Shown in pieces: positions 43,610 to 61,353 of a stretch of DNA of 64,000 bases. This DNA is from Dehalococcoidia bacterium (GTDB lineage: Bacteria > Chloroflexota > Dehalococcoidia > SpSt-223): NCBI GenBank assembly GCA_025054935.1, contig JANWZD010000009.1, forward strand, positions 1-64,000, read 5' to 3'. The notes beneath the pieces were generated by a model, which was not told where the DNA came from, ran no database searches, and saw only the letters and a program-made list of their open reading frames with translations. Numbering within the stretch: the stretch's first letter is position 1; each line of letters opens with the position of its first letter. The translations under genes were made by a program, and so were the position numbers.

Positions 43610-43651
43610 TTTGTCCCCTCCGGGACGGGCCGAGGTGGCCTCGTCACAACG

Positions 43652-45727
43652 CTACGCGCGCGCTTTCGCCAAGATCTCCTCCCCGACCGACTTCGGCACC
43701 TCGGCGTAGTGGTCGAACTCCATCGAATAGGTCGCCCGGCCTTGCGTCAGCGAGCGGATGTCGGTCGCATAGCCGAACATCGTCGCGAGCGGGACGAGCG
43801 CCCGGATCGTCGTTCCGTTGCCGCGCGGCTCCATCCCTTGGATATGGCCGCGTCGCCGGTTCAGGTCGCCAATGACATCGCCGGTGAACTCGTCCGGTGT
43901 CGTCACTTCCACTTTGAAGATCGGCTCAAGCAGCACCGGCTTCGCCTTGCGGACCGCCTCCTTCACTGCCATCGAGCCGGCGATCTCGAAGGAGAGGGCG
44001 TCGGAGTCGACCTCGTGATAGGAGCCGTCATAGAGCGTGACCTTGATGTCGATCACGGGGTAGCCGGCGATAACGCCGGTTTCGAGCGCCTTGCGGACAC
44101 CCTCTTGGACGGCGCCGATGTATTCGCGCGGGATCACGCCGCCCACGATCGCGTCGACAAACTCAAACCCTTTGCCCGGCTCCGTGGGCTCGACTTTGAG
44201 CACGCAATGGCCGAATTTGCCGCGACCGCCCGTCTGCCGCACGAAGCGTCCTTCCGCATGGGCGGGCTGGGTGATCTTTTCGCGATACGCCACTTGCGGC
44301 CGTCCGACATTGGCCTCGACCTTGTATTCCCGCACCATGCGGTCGAGCAGGACTTCCAGATGGAGCTCGCCCATCCCGGAGATAATGGTCTGGCCTGTTT
44401 CCGGGTCGACGCGCACCCGGAAGGTCGGGTCTTCTTCGGCGAGCCGAGCAAGAGCGTTGCTCAGCTTATCTTGGTCGGCGCGGGTCTTCGGCTCAACGGC
44501 AACATCGATCACTGGCTCGGGGAAGCGGATCGCCTCGAGCAGGATCGGATGCTCGCTATCGCAGAGGGTGTCGCCGGTAAAGGTGTTCTTCAGGCCAACC
44601 GTGGCGCAGATATCTCCGGCCCAGATCTCCGGGATCTCTTCACGGCTGTTGGCATGCATCTGGAGCAGCCGCCCGATACGCTCGCGCTGGCCCTTGGTCG
44701 AGTTCAGGACCTGCGACCCGGCGCTGAGATGACCGGAGTAGACGCGGAAATAGGCGAGCCGGCCGACGTAGGGGTCGGTGACGATCTTGAAACACAGCGC
44801 GCTGAACGGCTCGTCGTCGCTCGGCCGACGCTCGATCGTCTCGCCAGTGACCGGATGGACCCCCACGAACGGCGGTTTGTCGACCGGCGAGGGAAGATAG
44901 GCGACGACCGCGTCCAGCATCGGCTGGACCCCTTTGTTGCGCAGCGCCGCGCCGCACAGCACCGGCACCACTTTCGAGGCGAGGGTCGCGCGGCGGAGGG
45001 CAGCTTTCAGCTCGTCGACCGAGATCGGCTCCCCCTCAAGGTAGCGCAGGGTCAGTTCGTCATCGGTTTCCGCGATCGCTTCGATCATCGCCTCGCGGCG
45101 GGCCGCCGCTTCCGCAGCCAGTTCCGGGGGGATCTCCGTCGAGGCGAGTTGGGTGCCGAGGTCGTCGGTGTAGATGATCGCCTTGTTCTCGAGGAGGTCG
45201 ACGACCCCCTTGAAGCTCGCCTCGACGCCGATCGGGATCTGAATCGGCACCGGCTTGGCGCCGAGCCGCTCGGCAATCATCTCGACCGTGCGCCAGAAGT
45301 CCGCGCCGATGCGGTCCATCTTGTTGACGAAGCAGATGCGCGGCACGCGGTATTTGTCGGCTTGCCGCCAGACGGTTTCCGACTGCGGCTCGACCCCGGC
45401 GACAGCATCAAAAACGACGACGCCGCCGTCCAGCACCCGCAGGCTCCGCTCGACCTCCGCCGTGAAGTCGACGTGGCCGGGGGTGTCGATGATGTTAATC
45501 CGGTGCCCTTTCCACTCGGCGGTCGTCGCGGCGGCGGTGATGGTAATTCCTCGCTCGCGCTCTTGGATCATCCAGTCCATGACGGCCGTGCCTTCGTGGA
45601 CCTCGCCCAGCTTGTAGGTCTTCCCGGTATAAAACAGGATGCGCTCGGTTGTTGTGGTCTTCCCGGCGTCAATATGCGCGATGATGCCGATGTTTCTGAT
45701 CTTTTCCAACGCAACAGGGCGTGGCAT
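43652..45727 (-). CDS. fusA: Elongation factor G
   Basis: A 691-residue GTPase that drives ribosomal translocation. G1 [16 protein letters not shown], the switch region [13 protein letters not shown]3 DTPGHVDF and G4 NKMDR in domain I; domain [16 protein letters not shown]; domain [24 protein letters not shown]-terminal [20 protein letters not shown]. Length is standard. The gap to rpsG (153 bp) holds nothing recognisable. Confidence 0.98.
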   Translation of the reverse strand: MPRPVALEKIRNIGIIAHIDAGKTTTTERILFYTGKTYKLGEVHEGTAVMDWMIQERERGITITAAATTAEWKGHRINIIDTPGHVDFTAEVERSLRVLDGGVVVFDAVAGVEPQSETVWRQADKYRVPRICFVNKMDRIGADFWRTVEMIAERLGAKPVPIQIPIGVEASFKGVVDLLENKAIIYTDDLGTQLASTEIPPELAAEAAARREAMIEAIAETDDELTLRYLEGEPISVDELKAALRRATLASKVVPVLCGAALRNKGVQPMLDAVVAYLPSPVDKPPFVGVHPVTGETIERRPSDDEPFSALCFKIVTDPYVGRLAYFRVYSGHLSAGSQVLNSTKGQRERIGRLLQMHANSREEIPEIWAGDICATVGLKNTFTGDTLCDSEHPILLEAIRFPEPVIDVAVEPKTRADQDKLSNALARLAEEDPTFRVRVDPETGQTIISGMGELHLEVLLDRMVREYKVEANVGRPQVAYREKITQPAHAEGRFVRQTGGRGKFGHCVLKVEPTEPGKGFEFVDAIVGGVIPREYIGAVQEGVRKALETGVIAGYPVIDIKVTLYDGSYHEVDSDALSFEIAGSMAVKEAVRKAKPVLLEPIFKVEVTTPDEFTGDVIGDLNRRRGHIQGMEPRGNGTTIRALVPLATMFGYATDIRSLTQGRATYSMEFDHYAEVPKSVGEEILAKARA

Positions 45728-45880
45728 AGCTGTTCCCCAACGGGCACGACAGTCAGTCGTACGCTCAGCCTGCTGGCAAGCGACACCCCGCCAGCAGCTT
45801 TGGGCGCCCGTTTCGCGCCCAACCGATTCGCTCGTCGTCCTTCTTAGTGCGCCGGCGCCCCGGCGGCTATCGCGGGAGGG

Positions 45881-46351
45881 CTACCATCGGTAGTGCGAGA
45901 AGGCGCGGTTCGCCTCGGCCATCCGATGCGTGTCCTCGCGCTTTTTGATCGTCGCTCCTTGCCCTTGCGCTGCGTCCAGCAGTTCCGCAGCGAGCTTCTC
46001 GGCAAACGATTTGCCGCTGCGCGCTCGCGCCGAGGTGATCAGCCACCGCATTGCGAGCGAGGTGCGGCGTTCCCCTTTGATCTCAACCGGCACCTGATAG
46101 GTGGCGCCGCCGACACGGCGGGGCTTCACCTCAAGAACCGGGGTCGCGTTGCGGATCGCTTGTTCGAAGACGTCCAGCGCCGGCCGGCGCGCTTGCCGTT
46201 CGATGAGATCGAAGGCACCATAGACGCACCGCTCCGCAACGCTTTTTTTGCCGTCGCGCATCACCTTGTTGATGAAGCGCTGAACCAGCCGGCTCCCATA
46301 CTTCGGGTCCGGAGGCGGGATCCGCTTTTCAACCTGACCGCGCCGTGGCAT
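45881..46351 (-). CDS. rpsG: Ribosomal protein S7
   Basis: A 156-residue 16S rRNA-binding head protein: [60 protein letters not shown], and [12 protein letters not shown]. Normal length; nine bases after rpsL. Confidence 0.97.
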   Translation of the reverse strand: MPRRGQVEKRIPPPDPKYGSRLVQRFINKVMRDGKKSVAERCVYGAFDLIERQARRPALDVFEQAIRNATPVLEVKPRRVGGATYQVPVEIKGERRTSLAMRWLITSARARSGKSFAEKLAAELLDAAQGQGATIKKREDTHRMAEANRAFSHYRW

Positions 46352-46360
46352 CCCGCCTCC

Positions 46361-46801
46361 CTACTTCTTCGCCTGCTTCCGACGCTTGACGCCGTACTTG
46401 CTCCGCCCTTGGTTGCGCGGCGACTTCGTATTCTCGACGCCGCGGCAATCGAGGGCGCCGCGGATGATGTGGTAGCGCACCCCGGGGAGGTCCTTCACGC
46501 GGCCGCCGCGAATGAGCACGACCGAGTGCTCCTGCAGGTTGTGCCCCTCTCCCGGAATGTACGCCGTCACTTCCATCTGGTTGGTCAGCCGAACGCGCGC
46601 AATCTTGCGCAGCGCAGAGTTCGGCTTCTTCGGCGTCATCGTCTTGACCGCGATGCAGACGCCTCGCTTTTGCGGCGACCCTTTCTCGCGTCGCACCATA
46701 CGCTTGGTGAGCGCGTTGTACGAGAAGCGCAGCGCCGGCGCCTTGGTCTTCTTCACCGGCGGCTTGCGCCCCTTCCGGACCAACTGACTGATTGTCGGCA
46801 A
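46361..46801 (-). CDS. rpsL: Ribosomal protein S12
   Basis: A 146-residue decoding-centre protein: [40 protein letters not shown] (the Lys linked to streptomycin resistance in other species lies here), [19 protein letters not shown] and [20 protein letters not shown]. It starts with TTG at 46801, the only way to begin at the conserved PTISQL; GAGGAGAGAG lies before it. First gene of the str set after rpoC. Confidence 0.96.
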   Translation of the reverse strand: MPTISQLVRKGRKPPVKKTKAPALRFSYNALTKRMVRREKGSPQKRGVCIAVKTMTPKKPNSALRKIARVRLTNQMEVTAYIPGEGHNLQEHSVVLIRGGRVKDLPGVRYHIIRGALDCRGVENTKSPRNQGRSKYGVKRRKQAKK

Positions 46802-46980
46802 TCGCTCTCTCCTCGTTGCTCGATGGCAGCATCGCCTCGCGTCGCCGAACACCGCGGTGGAGCGAGGCCAGCAGCCGGTTCCAAGGCAAACAAAATGGCC
46901 GCGACGCCTTTTCATGAACCTGGGAGTGCGCCGGGGGTGGCACAGCACTCCCTGTTATCACGAGACTGGCATCACAGCCG

Positions 46981-46997
46981 GCATTGCACAGCAATGC
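46981..46997. promoter_or_regulatory. Perfect palindrome upstream of rpsL
   Basis: GCATTGC-ACA-GCAATGC, 180 bp before the rpsL start. It could be an operator, a small RNA hairpin or a terminator stem; no T-run follows. Confidence 0.4.
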
Positions 46998-47057
46998 CTC
47001 CCGCGAACAGCGGGGCGATACTGAAGAGTAGCTGCTCAGCGGCAGAATGTCAAATGA

Positions 47058-47092
47058 CCCGCCGCTCAGGAAGGACCGGGGCGAGCGGCGGG
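47058..47092 (-). terminator. Hairpin after rpoC
   Basis: CCCGCCGCTC / GAGCGGCGGG ten-base perfect stem with a 15-base loop, 8 bp after the rpoC stop, followed by TCATTTG in the transcript. It may end or attenuate rpoBC transcription before the ribosomal genes. Confidence 0.5.
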
Positions 47093-47099
47093 GGCGCGC

Positions 47100-51446
<4,347 letters not shown>

Positions 51447-51448
51447 CG

Positions 51449-55165
<3,717 letters not shown>

Positions 55166-55438
55166 GCTTGAACACTCCCGACCTTCGCTGAACGGTGCGA
55201 GCTCCGCTCGCCGGCGGAGCGGTGACGAAAGAAGGGCGACAAGCCAGGCGAAAGGGCCGCGGCGCTCTTCCGCGGTCTGCAGAGGGGAGAAGCTCGCCCG
55301 AACGTAATCGCCGGCTCGATCGCGTCGTCTCTCCGAGGCTAGAGACAGTGTGGAGAGGCAAGTGCCCCAGAACGAAGCGCCCCGCGGAAATCGGCCTCCG
55401 TCCGTGAGACGCCCCGCTGCCAAGGCGCGACCGCCCGC
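55166..55438. other. rpoB upstream region
   Basis: About 270 bp before rpoB, GC-rich and with no gene that I can support. It must contain the rpoBC promoter and leader, but no box pair stands out clearly. Confidence 0.45.
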
Positions 55439-55467
55439 TTGCGGGCATCCGGTCGCTCCGATATAAT
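55439..55467 (+). promoter_or_regulatory. Promoter of tRNA-Gly transcript
   Basis: TTGCGG (55439-55444), 17 bp spacer, perfect TATAAT (55462-55467). Transcription should begin near 55474, about 140 nt before the tRNA. Confidence 0.6.
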
Positions 55468-55571
55468 GAGCGCGGGTCGAGTCAGGATCGGCTCCAAGGC
55501 TTCGGGGAATGAATCGCCAACGAGGGGAACTTCCAAACTCCGGAGTGCTTGCCTAACCAACGCGCAATTGT

Positions 55572-55607
55572 AGGAGGACGCGGCCGTCCTTGTCAAGGCG
55601 GCCTCCT
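55572..55607 (+). other. Hairpin directly before the tRNA
   Basis: AGGAGG / CCTCCT outer stem and GCCG-T-CCTT / AAGG-CGGC inner stem (one bulged T), ending eight bases before the tRNA 5' end. It may guide RNase P processing or be part of a separate leader RNA. Confidence 0.4.
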
Positions 55608-55614
55608 CGCGAAT

Positions 55615-55687
55615 GCGGGTGTAACTCAGCTGGCAGAGTGCTTGCTTCCCAAGCAAGATGTCGTGGGTTCGAATCCCATCACCCGCT
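55615..55687 (+). tRNA. tRNA-Gly (anticodon CCC)
   Basis: A 73-nt tRNA. Acceptor GCGGGTG / CACCCGC with discriminator T, D arm ACTC...GAGT, anticodon stem CTTGC / GCAAG with loop TTCCCAA giving anticodon CCC, variable ATGTC, T arm GTGGG-TTCGAAT-CCCAT. It reads GGG glycine codons. The 3' CCA is not encoded. It is the only tRNA in the window, divergent from rpoB. Confidence 0.93.
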
Positions 55688-55691
55688 CCCC

Positions 55692-55716
55692 CCGCCCGGT
55701 CGCTCTGGCCGGGCGG
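55692..55716 (+). terminator. Terminator of tRNA-Gly
   Basis: CCGCCCGG / CCGGGCGG eight-base stem with a nine-base loop, five bases after the tRNA, followed by CTCCGTTTCG. Confidence 0.6.
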
Positions 55717-55740
55717 CTCCGTTTCGTGATCCCCTTGGTT

Positions 55741-55763
55741 CGTCGCCCGCACAGCGGGCGACG
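55741..55763. terminator. Second hairpin, possible bidirectional terminator
   Basis: CGTCGCCCGC-ACA-GCGGGCGACG: a perfect ten-base stem with a three-base loop between the tRNA and the convergent yfhO-like gene, 85 bp after that gene's stop. Confidence 0.5.
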
Positions 55764-55847
55764 CCCTGCCAGCGCGCAGACACAAGCGCGTGAGAGCTGC
55801 TGACATGGCTCCAGATGGTCCGGCACTGCCCGGGGCGGCTTCGCGCT

Positions 55848-58139
55848 TCACTCCTTGCCCTGCGCGCGTTCCCCGGTCGACGTGAGCGGCTGGCGGCGCA
55901 AGCGTCCGATGGCGAGCGCGCCGAGCGTGCCAAGCGCAAGCACAACCGTCGCGCCGCTGATCGCGAGGCCGACTTTCACGGTCAACGGGTCGAACACCAG
56001 CTCGAGGGAGTGCGTTCCGGCGGGGAGCGCCACGCCGCGCAGCGTATGGTGGGCGCGCAGGATCTCGACCGGTTGGCCGTTCACGGTTGCCCGCCAGCCG
56101 GGGTAGTACACCTCTGACAAGATGAGCACGCCCGGCTCGCTCAGCGTTGTCTCGACATGCAGCCGATCGGGGGCAAGGTCGCGCACTGTCGCCGGAGAGC
56201 GCGCCTTGCGTCCGCTCGGCGCAATCGCCGGCGGCCGGTCCAGCACCGCGGTCGTGCCCGGGTCGAACTGGGGTGAAAGCACAGTGCGCAGCGCGCGCGC
56301 GTCGTCGGGGATCACCATCGCGTCGTGCACCACATAGGCGCGCGGCAGCGGGTCAGGCAGGACATAGAGGTTCACCTCGCGGTCGCCGGTCCGCTCAACG
56401 CTCACCTTCTCGCCGTTGGGGAACCCGCCTTGCCAAGTGACGAAGTGCTTGACGTTCAGCAATTGCCAGACGCGCTCGCGCGGCTCGGCGTTCAGCAGTT
56501 GACGGTAGCGCTCGACAACGAGGGGGCTAGCGCCGTTGATATCGCGGATCCGGAAGACATCTCCATAGTTGAGGGGATACTGCCAATCGTTGTGCGTTCG
56601 CCCGTTGGCGTCGTTGCGCTGAAGATAGCGCTGAATCTCAGTCGGCCGGTAGTACTCATCGGGCTGCGTCTTCGCAAAGTTGGTGTTGAAGCTGACGCTG
56701 ATCAAATCGAAGGCGACGATCGCGAGGGAGAGCGCGATGAATACGCCCGCCGGCAGCCCGCGCACGCGAAAGAGAAGGAGCAGGCCGACGAGCAGAGTGA
56801 CTACGACGGTGAAGGCGGCAGCGTTCTGCGTTTTGATCGCGTCGTCAGCGTTCTGGCCGGCGACGTAGAGGAGGAGAAAGAGCGCAATCGCCGCAAGAAC
56901 TGCGCGAAGCCACAGTGCGCCCAGCCGGGCAACCTGCGCGCGGTCGGCGGTGAACAGCGTCCGTGCCCCCATCGCGCCGAGCACCGCCATCGCCACGGCG
57001 AAAAGGACAATGCCCCGCTCCTGGTGGCGGAACATCCCTGCGCCGGGGACAGCGTTGTACAGCACGCTGTGGATGATGGTATTGCCGCCGAAGGAGATGA
57101 GCAGGCCGACGGCGGCCAGCCCGACCCAAAACCACAGCTCGCGCGCGCGCGTCCAGACCACTGCCCCGATGGCAAGCGCGAGCGGCAGAATGCCGACGTA
57201 CATCGGGGAGTAGTAGCTGACCGCGCCGGGCAGGATCAGCTGGATAATGTCGCGGAGAGGGAAGGCCCACGCCGACATCTCAAACGGCATGCGCGCCCGC
57301 GAGGAGATCCCCATGAACTCGACCGTCGGCACCAACTGCGCTGCCGCTGTTCCAAGACCGACGGCCACCAGCAGCGCGCCCAGCCCGAGACGAGGCACGG
57401 CGGCGCGCCAAGCAGACAGCCCGGTTTCAGCGAAGACCCGAAAGGTGAAATAGGCGATCGCAGCGTAGAGGGTGTAGAGGCTCGCCTGCGGATGGCCGCC
57501 GAGGAGCGCGACCCCGAGCGTCAGCCCGCCGAGCAGGGTGAAGGAAAGGGCGCGCCGGAGGGAAAACGGGCCGCGGGTAGCGAGCGCGATCCAGAGCAGG
57601 AGGAGCGGCAGCCAGGTGTGGACTTCCAGCACCGAGAGCTGCTGGCTCGGATAGCCAGAGAGGTAGCCGCCGAAACCATAGACCATTCCGCCGAGGAGGC
57701 CGGCAGGCCGGCTGCCGGTGAGGCGGCTCGCCAGTAAATACATCCACAGCCCGGCGAGGAAGATGTGGAAGACAGCCTCATACTCCAGCGCTTGGAGGGG
57801 GTAGCCCCGGGGGCCGGCGAGCAGCGTCGTCGGCCAGTGGAGCGGGTAGAACACGGCCGATTGGATGTCGGCGAGAAACGGGTGGCCGGCGTAGACATAC
57901 GGGTTCCACGTCGGGAGCCGGCCGGCGAGAAGCTCTTGGGTCCGGAAGAAGGCGAAGGAGTAGAACTGCTCGACGAAATCGCCTTTGGGGAAAGCGCCGC
58001 GGTTGAGCGGGTCCGGCGTCACGATCCGCCAATAGAAAAGGAGCGTTAGGAGAAAAAGGAGCGCCGCCGACCCGAGATCTGCGAGGACGGGGAGAGGGGA
58101 GCGGCGCGCTCGCGGCAGCGCGCTTGCGGTCGTCGTCAC
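55848..58139 (-). CDS. YfhO-family multi-pass membrane protein
   Basis: A 763-residue inner-membrane protein with about twelve to thirteen hydrophobic segments. Typical YfhO features are GDFVEQFYSFAFFRTQELLA, WNPYVYAGHPFLADIQSAVF and GYPSQQLSVLEVHTWLPLLL, and a large external domain near the C-terminus (SEVYYPGWRATVNG) before the last membrane helix. YfhO proteins are linked to sugar transfer onto envelope polymers such as teichoic or lipoteichoic acids in other bacteria; here the target is unknown. It starts with GTG at 58139, four bases after the secD stop. Confidence 0.83.
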   Translation of the reverse strand: MTTTASALPRARRSPLPVLADLGSAALLFLLTLLFYWRIVTPDPLNRGAFPKGDFVEQFYSFAFFRTQELLAGRLPTWNPYVYAGHPFLADIQSAVFYPLHWPTTLLAGPRGYPLQALEYEAVFHIFLAGLWMYLLASRLTGSRPAGLLGGMVYGFGGYLSGYPSQQLSVLEVHTWLPLLLLWIALATRGPFSLRRALSFTLLGGLTLGVALLGGHPQASLYTLYAAIAYFTFRVFAETGLSAWRAAVPRLGLGALLVAVGLGTAAAQLVPTVEFMGISSRARMPFEMSAWAFPLRDIIQLILPGAVSYYSPMYVGILPLALAIGAVVWTRARELWFWVGLAAVGLLISFGGNTIIHSVLYNAVPGAGMFRHQERGIVLFAVAMAVLGAMGARTLFTADRAQVARLGALWLRAVLAAIALFLLLYVAGQNADDAIKTQNAAAFTVVVTLLVGLLLLFRVRGLPAGVFIALSLAIVAFDLISVSFNTNFAKTQPDEYYRPTEIQRYLQRNDANGRTHNDWQYPLNYGDVFRIRDINGASPLVVERYRQLLNAEPRERVWQLLNVKHFVTWQGGFPNGEKVSVERTGDREVNLYVLPDPLPRAYVVHDAMVIPDDARALRTVLSPQFDPGTTAVLDRPPAIAPSGRKARSPATVRDLAPDRLHVETTLSEPGVLILSEVYYPGWRATVNGQPVEILRAHHTLRGVALPAGTHSLELVFDPLTVKVGLAISGATVVLALGTLGALAIGRLRRQPLTSTGERAQGKE

Positions 58140-58142
58140 GCC

Positions 58143-59558
58143 CTAGCGAGTAGCGGGGCGCGCCCCTGTCGGCAGGTCGACGCTCGGTCGCCCCGGCGGC
58201 GCCTCGTCCATGCCGAACAGCCACCGCGCCCGCGGACCAAGCGGGCCGTTGAACCAGAGCGCTTGCACCGCCTGCAGGAATGTCCGCGACACCGTGATCG
58301 CCGAGAACATCGAAATGATCACGCCGATGAACAGGGTCAGGGCGAAGCCGGTGACAAGACTGGCTCCGAAATTCGAGCCGAACCAGTAGAGAATGACGCA
58401 CGTGATCATGGTCGAGATATTGCTGTCTCGGATCGACAGCCAGGCGCGGCTGAACCCGGCATCGATCGCGCCGGCAAGCGTTCTCCCAATCCGGAGCTCT
58501 TCCCGCATACGCTCGAAGATCAGGATATTCGCGTCGACGGCCATCCCGACCGAGAGGATAAAGCCGGCGATCCCGGCGAGGGTGAGGGTCACCGGAATAA
58601 GCCGAAAGACGGCCAAGGTCAAGATGGCATAGATCGCGAGCGCCAGCACGGCGATCGCGCCCGGCAGTCGGTAGTAGACGAGCATGAAGGCCGCGACGGC
58701 AAGGATGCCGATCTGGCCGGCGACGATGCTTTTCTGGATCGAATCGGCGCCGAGGGTCGCGTCGACATCCTGCTGGAGGATGACCGAGACCGGCACCGGC
58801 AGCGCCCCGGCGTTCAGCTGGATCGCGAGCGTCCGGGCGGAGTCCATGGTGAAGTTGCCCCGGATGAAGCCGCGGCCGCCGAGGATCGGCTCGTCGACTT
58901 GGGGAGCGGTCAGCAGCTCATTGTCGAGGTAGATCGCGATCTGGCCGCGGATGGGGGCGAGGCGGGTTGTGGCTTCCCCGAAAATCTCAGCGCCGCGGTC
59001 GTTGAACTCGAAGTGGACAACCGGCTGGTTCAGCGTCGGCTCAAGCGCTGCGTAGGCCCGCCGAAGGTCGGCCCCCGTCAGGCCGAGCTCCTTATCTTGG
59101 GGCAGCCCGTCCGGCCCGATCGTCCGTTCTTTAAAGTTCAGCTGCGCTGTCTGGCCGATCAGCCGCTTCGCCTCTTCGACGTCGCGCACGCCCGCCAGCT
59201 GCACCGCAACGCGGTCCTCGCCCTGCTGCATGATCACCGGCTCTGCGACGCCGTAGGCGTTGACCCGCCGCTCGATGTTCCGCACGAGCGAGGTCATCGC
59301 TTCCTGCCGCTGATCGGCAGGCACCTTGGACAGGTCGGCTTGGAGGACGATATTCGTGCCGCCCTGCAGGTCGAGCCCGAGTCGCTGGCCGACCCGCTCG
59401 AAGGTGGTGTTGCCGATCTGAATGCGCACCCCCTTGCTCTCCGGCCAAGGAATAAACCCGGGCAGGTAGTTCGACGGCTTCTGCGGCCAGATGAACCAGA
59501 GCGAAACGCCAGTCAGCAGCACAATGAAGACTAGAAGCGGCCAATTTACTCGTCGCAC
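58143..59558 (-). CDS. secD: Protein translocase subunit SecD
   Basis: A 471-residue export motor subunit: first membrane helix (about 7-24), the periplasmic P1 domain with RLGLDLQGGTNIVLQAD and RRVNAYGVAEPVI, then the conserved GGRGFIRGNFTMDSARTLAI, and five membrane helices with ILSVGMAVDANILIFERMRE. It uses the proton gradient to pull proteins through SecYEG, normally with SecF. secF is not next to it; yfhO follows instead. Start GTG at 59558 without a strong ribosome site. Confidence 0.95.
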   Translation of the reverse strand: MRRVNWPLLVFIVLLTGVSLWFIWPQKPSNYLPGFIPWPESKGVRIQIGNTTFERVGQRLGLDLQGGTNIVLQADLSKVPADQRQEAMTSLVRNIERRVNAYGVAEPVIMQQGEDRVAVQLAGVRDVEEAKRLIGQTAQLNFKERTIGPDGLPQDKELGLTGADLRRAYAALEPTLNQPVVHFEFNDRGAEIFGEATTRLAPIRGQIAIYLDNELLTAPQVDEPILGGRGFIRGNFTMDSARTLAIQLNAGALPVPVSVILQQDVDATLGADSIQKSIVAGQIGILAVAAFMLVYYRLPGAIAVLALAIYAILTLAVFRLIPVTLTLAGIAGFILSVGMAVDANILIFERMREELRIGRTLAGAIDAGFSRAWLSIRDSNISTMITCVILYWFGSNFGASLVTGFALTLFIGVIISMFSAITVSRTFLQAVQALWFNGPLGPRARWLFGMDEAPPGRPSVDLPTGARPATR

Positions 59559-59662
59559 AGCGTCAACCCGTTTCCGTCTATTCCGGTTCCATCTGTTGTG
59601 TGCGCGTCCGGCGGGCCTTCGGGGATGACGGTGCCCGCTTCAGCGCATCGACGCCCATCGTT

Positions 59663-60193
59663 CTAGACGACCGGCGTAGCTTCCGGCTCCTCCGCCTCCT
59701 CTGGCGCGTCGTCGCGCAGCGGCACCTTGTGCAGCGTGTCGGTGCTGACGAGTCGGCCGGGGTCGGTGAAGAGGATCCCATTCAAGTGGTCGACTTCATG
59801 CTCCACCGCTTGGGCAAGCAGGTCTGTCGCGCTCATCTTGTACTCTCGGCCGTGCCGGTCGCGGGCGCGAAAGACGATGCTCTCCGATCGCACTACGTCG
59901 CCAAACCAGCCGGGGAGGCTGAGACAGCCCTCGGTGACGATCCGCTTGCCACGCCGCTTCACGATCTCGGGGTTGATCAGCACATAGGGCTCGCGGCCAT
60001 CGCGCAGCTCGATGACCGTCAGCCGGATCGGCACGCCGACTTGCGGCGCTGCGAGGCCGACGCCCCGATTGACGCGCATCGTTTCGATCATGTCGTCGAT
60101 CAGCCGCTGGATCGGCTCGTCAATCACCGTGATCTTTTTGCAGACCTGCCGGAGAATCGGGTCCCCGAACCGGCGAATCTCAAGGACAGCCAT
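59663..60193 (-). CDS. def: Peptide deformylase
   Basis: A 176-residue metalloenzyme that removes the formyl group from new proteins. The three motifs are intact: GVGLAAPQVG, EGCLSLPG (Cys ligand) and the QAVEHEVDHLNG (two His ligands, Glu catalytic). A Pro/Glu/Ala-rich C-terminal tail of about 20 residues is unusual. ATG at 60193. The gap to secD (104 bp) shows no gene. Confidence 0.97.
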   Translation of the reverse strand: MAVLEIRRFGDPILRQVCKKITVIDEPIQRLIDDMIETMRVNRGVGLAAPQVGVPIRLTVIELRDGREPYVLINPEIVKRRGKRIVTEGCLSLPGWFGDVVRSESIVFRARDRHGREYKMSATDLLAQAVEHEVDHLNGILFTDPGRLVSTDTLHKVPLRDDAPEEAEEPEATPVV

Positions 60194-60330
60194 GGTGCGG
60201 CTCCGAGGGCGCGGATCGTCTCGCTCGCTCAGAAGTATAGGAGAGCCTTGCGTGTTCCATCATCCATTCCGCGCGCCTGCTACGATAAGGCAGAAGCGTC
60301 TGACCAGCCGTCGGACGCTCACGGAGGAGG

Positions 60331-61344
60331 ATGTTCCCCCGCTTCCCTTCGCGCCTCGGCCTGATGCTGAGCGGCCGCCAGCCGATCGACGAACTGATTG
60401 CGTCGGCGCGCGCCGCTGAAGCGGCAGGCTTCCACAGCGTGTGGTCCGGCGACGGCGGCGGCGACGTCTTCTCCCTGCTGACCGCCTACGCCCTCGCCAC
60501 TCAGCGCATTCGTCTTGGCGCAGGCGTTGCCGTCTGGCATCGCCCTCCGATCGTCGCGGCGCAAGCTGCTGGTCAGCTCAGCCGCATTTCCGGCGGTCGC
60601 TTCATTCTCGGCCTCGGCGCCGGCCCGCGCGACTGGAACGAAGACTGGTGGGGCATCTCCTTCGACCGGCCGATCACTCGGATGAAGGAGTATGTCGAGA
60701 TCGTCCGGGGCGCGCTCTCGCTTCAGCACGGCGTCCTGAACTATGCGGGGAAGGTCTTTCAGGTCCGCAACTACCGCCGTCGCGTCGCCGCCCCGGTCGT
60801 CCCGCCGATCTATCTTGGCACGGTCGGGCCGCAGATGAACCGCCTCGCGGGCCAAGTGGCCGACGGCGTTCTTTTCGACGTCTGCCTGCCGCCCAGCTAC
60901 CTGACCGCGGTCGCCATTCCCGCAGTCGATGCTGGGCTCGCTCGGGCAGGGAGGACGCGGGAGCAGGTCTGCCTCGCGGCGATGGTGCCGGCAGCGGTCA
61001 GCGCCGACCGGCGCGCGGCGCGGCGCTTCGTCAAGCGCGCGATCGCCGGGCATCTCGAAAACGACTACTTCTACCCGGTCTGGCGAGCCGCCGGGTTCGA
61101 GGCGGAGGCGCTCGCCGCTCGCGAGAAGCTGCGCGCGCGCGACATCGAGGGCGCGCTCGACGCGATTAGCGACGACTTCGCGGCGACGGTCGGGATCTGC
61201 GGCACGCCCGACGAAGCGCGCCAGCAGGCCGCGCGCTGGCTCGCCCTGCTCGATATCGTCGTCCTGCTCGCTCCTCCCTTCGGCGCAGCCGACGACGAGG
61301 TCGCCGGCAACCGACGGGCGCTCATCGACACCTTCGGCGCCTAG
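60331..61344 (+). CDS. LLM-class (probably F420-dependent) oxidoreductase, copy A
   Basis: A 337-residue TIM-barrel flavin/F420 enzyme: HSVWSGDGGGDVFSLLTAYA, RIRLGAGVAVWHRPPIVAAQ, GRFILGLGAGPRDWNEDWWG, LGTVGPQMNRLAGQVADGVL. The family uses F420 or FMN to oxidise or reduce small substrates; the cofactor choice here is by resemblance only. ATG at 60331 directly follows GGAGGAGG. It is close in sequence to the next gene, indicating duplication. Confidence 0.88.
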   Translation: MFPRFPSRLGLMLSGRQPIDELIASARAAEAAGFHSVWSGDGGGDVFSLLTAYALATQRIRLGAGVAVWHRPPIVAAQAAGQLSRISGGRFILGLGAGPRDWNEDWWGISFDRPITRMKEYVEIVRGALSLQHGVLNYAGKVFQVRNYRRRVAAPVVPPIYLGTVGPQMNRLAGQVADGVLFDVCLPPSYLTAVAIPAVDAGLARAGRTREQVCLAAMVPAAVSADRRAARRFVKRAIAGHLENDYFYPVWRAAGFEAEALAAREKLRARDIEGALDAISDDFAATVGICGTPDEARQQAARWLALLDIVVLLAPPFGAADDEVAGNRRALIDTFGA

Positions 61345-61353
61345 GAGGCCAAG

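Larger units (their letters stand above)
46802..47099. other. rpoC-rpsL intergenic region
   Basis: 298 bp, the largest gap in the central cluster. It holds a post-rpoC hairpin and a perfect 7+3+7 palindrome (both annotated), and probably a promoter for the str-S10 genes that I could not define. Confidence 0.5.

Noticed and set aside
43070-45847. 925-codon plus-strand open frame opposite fusA
   Set aside because: Antisense shadow of rplC, rpsJ and fusA in high-GC DNA; Arg/Asp-rich translation with no known domain.
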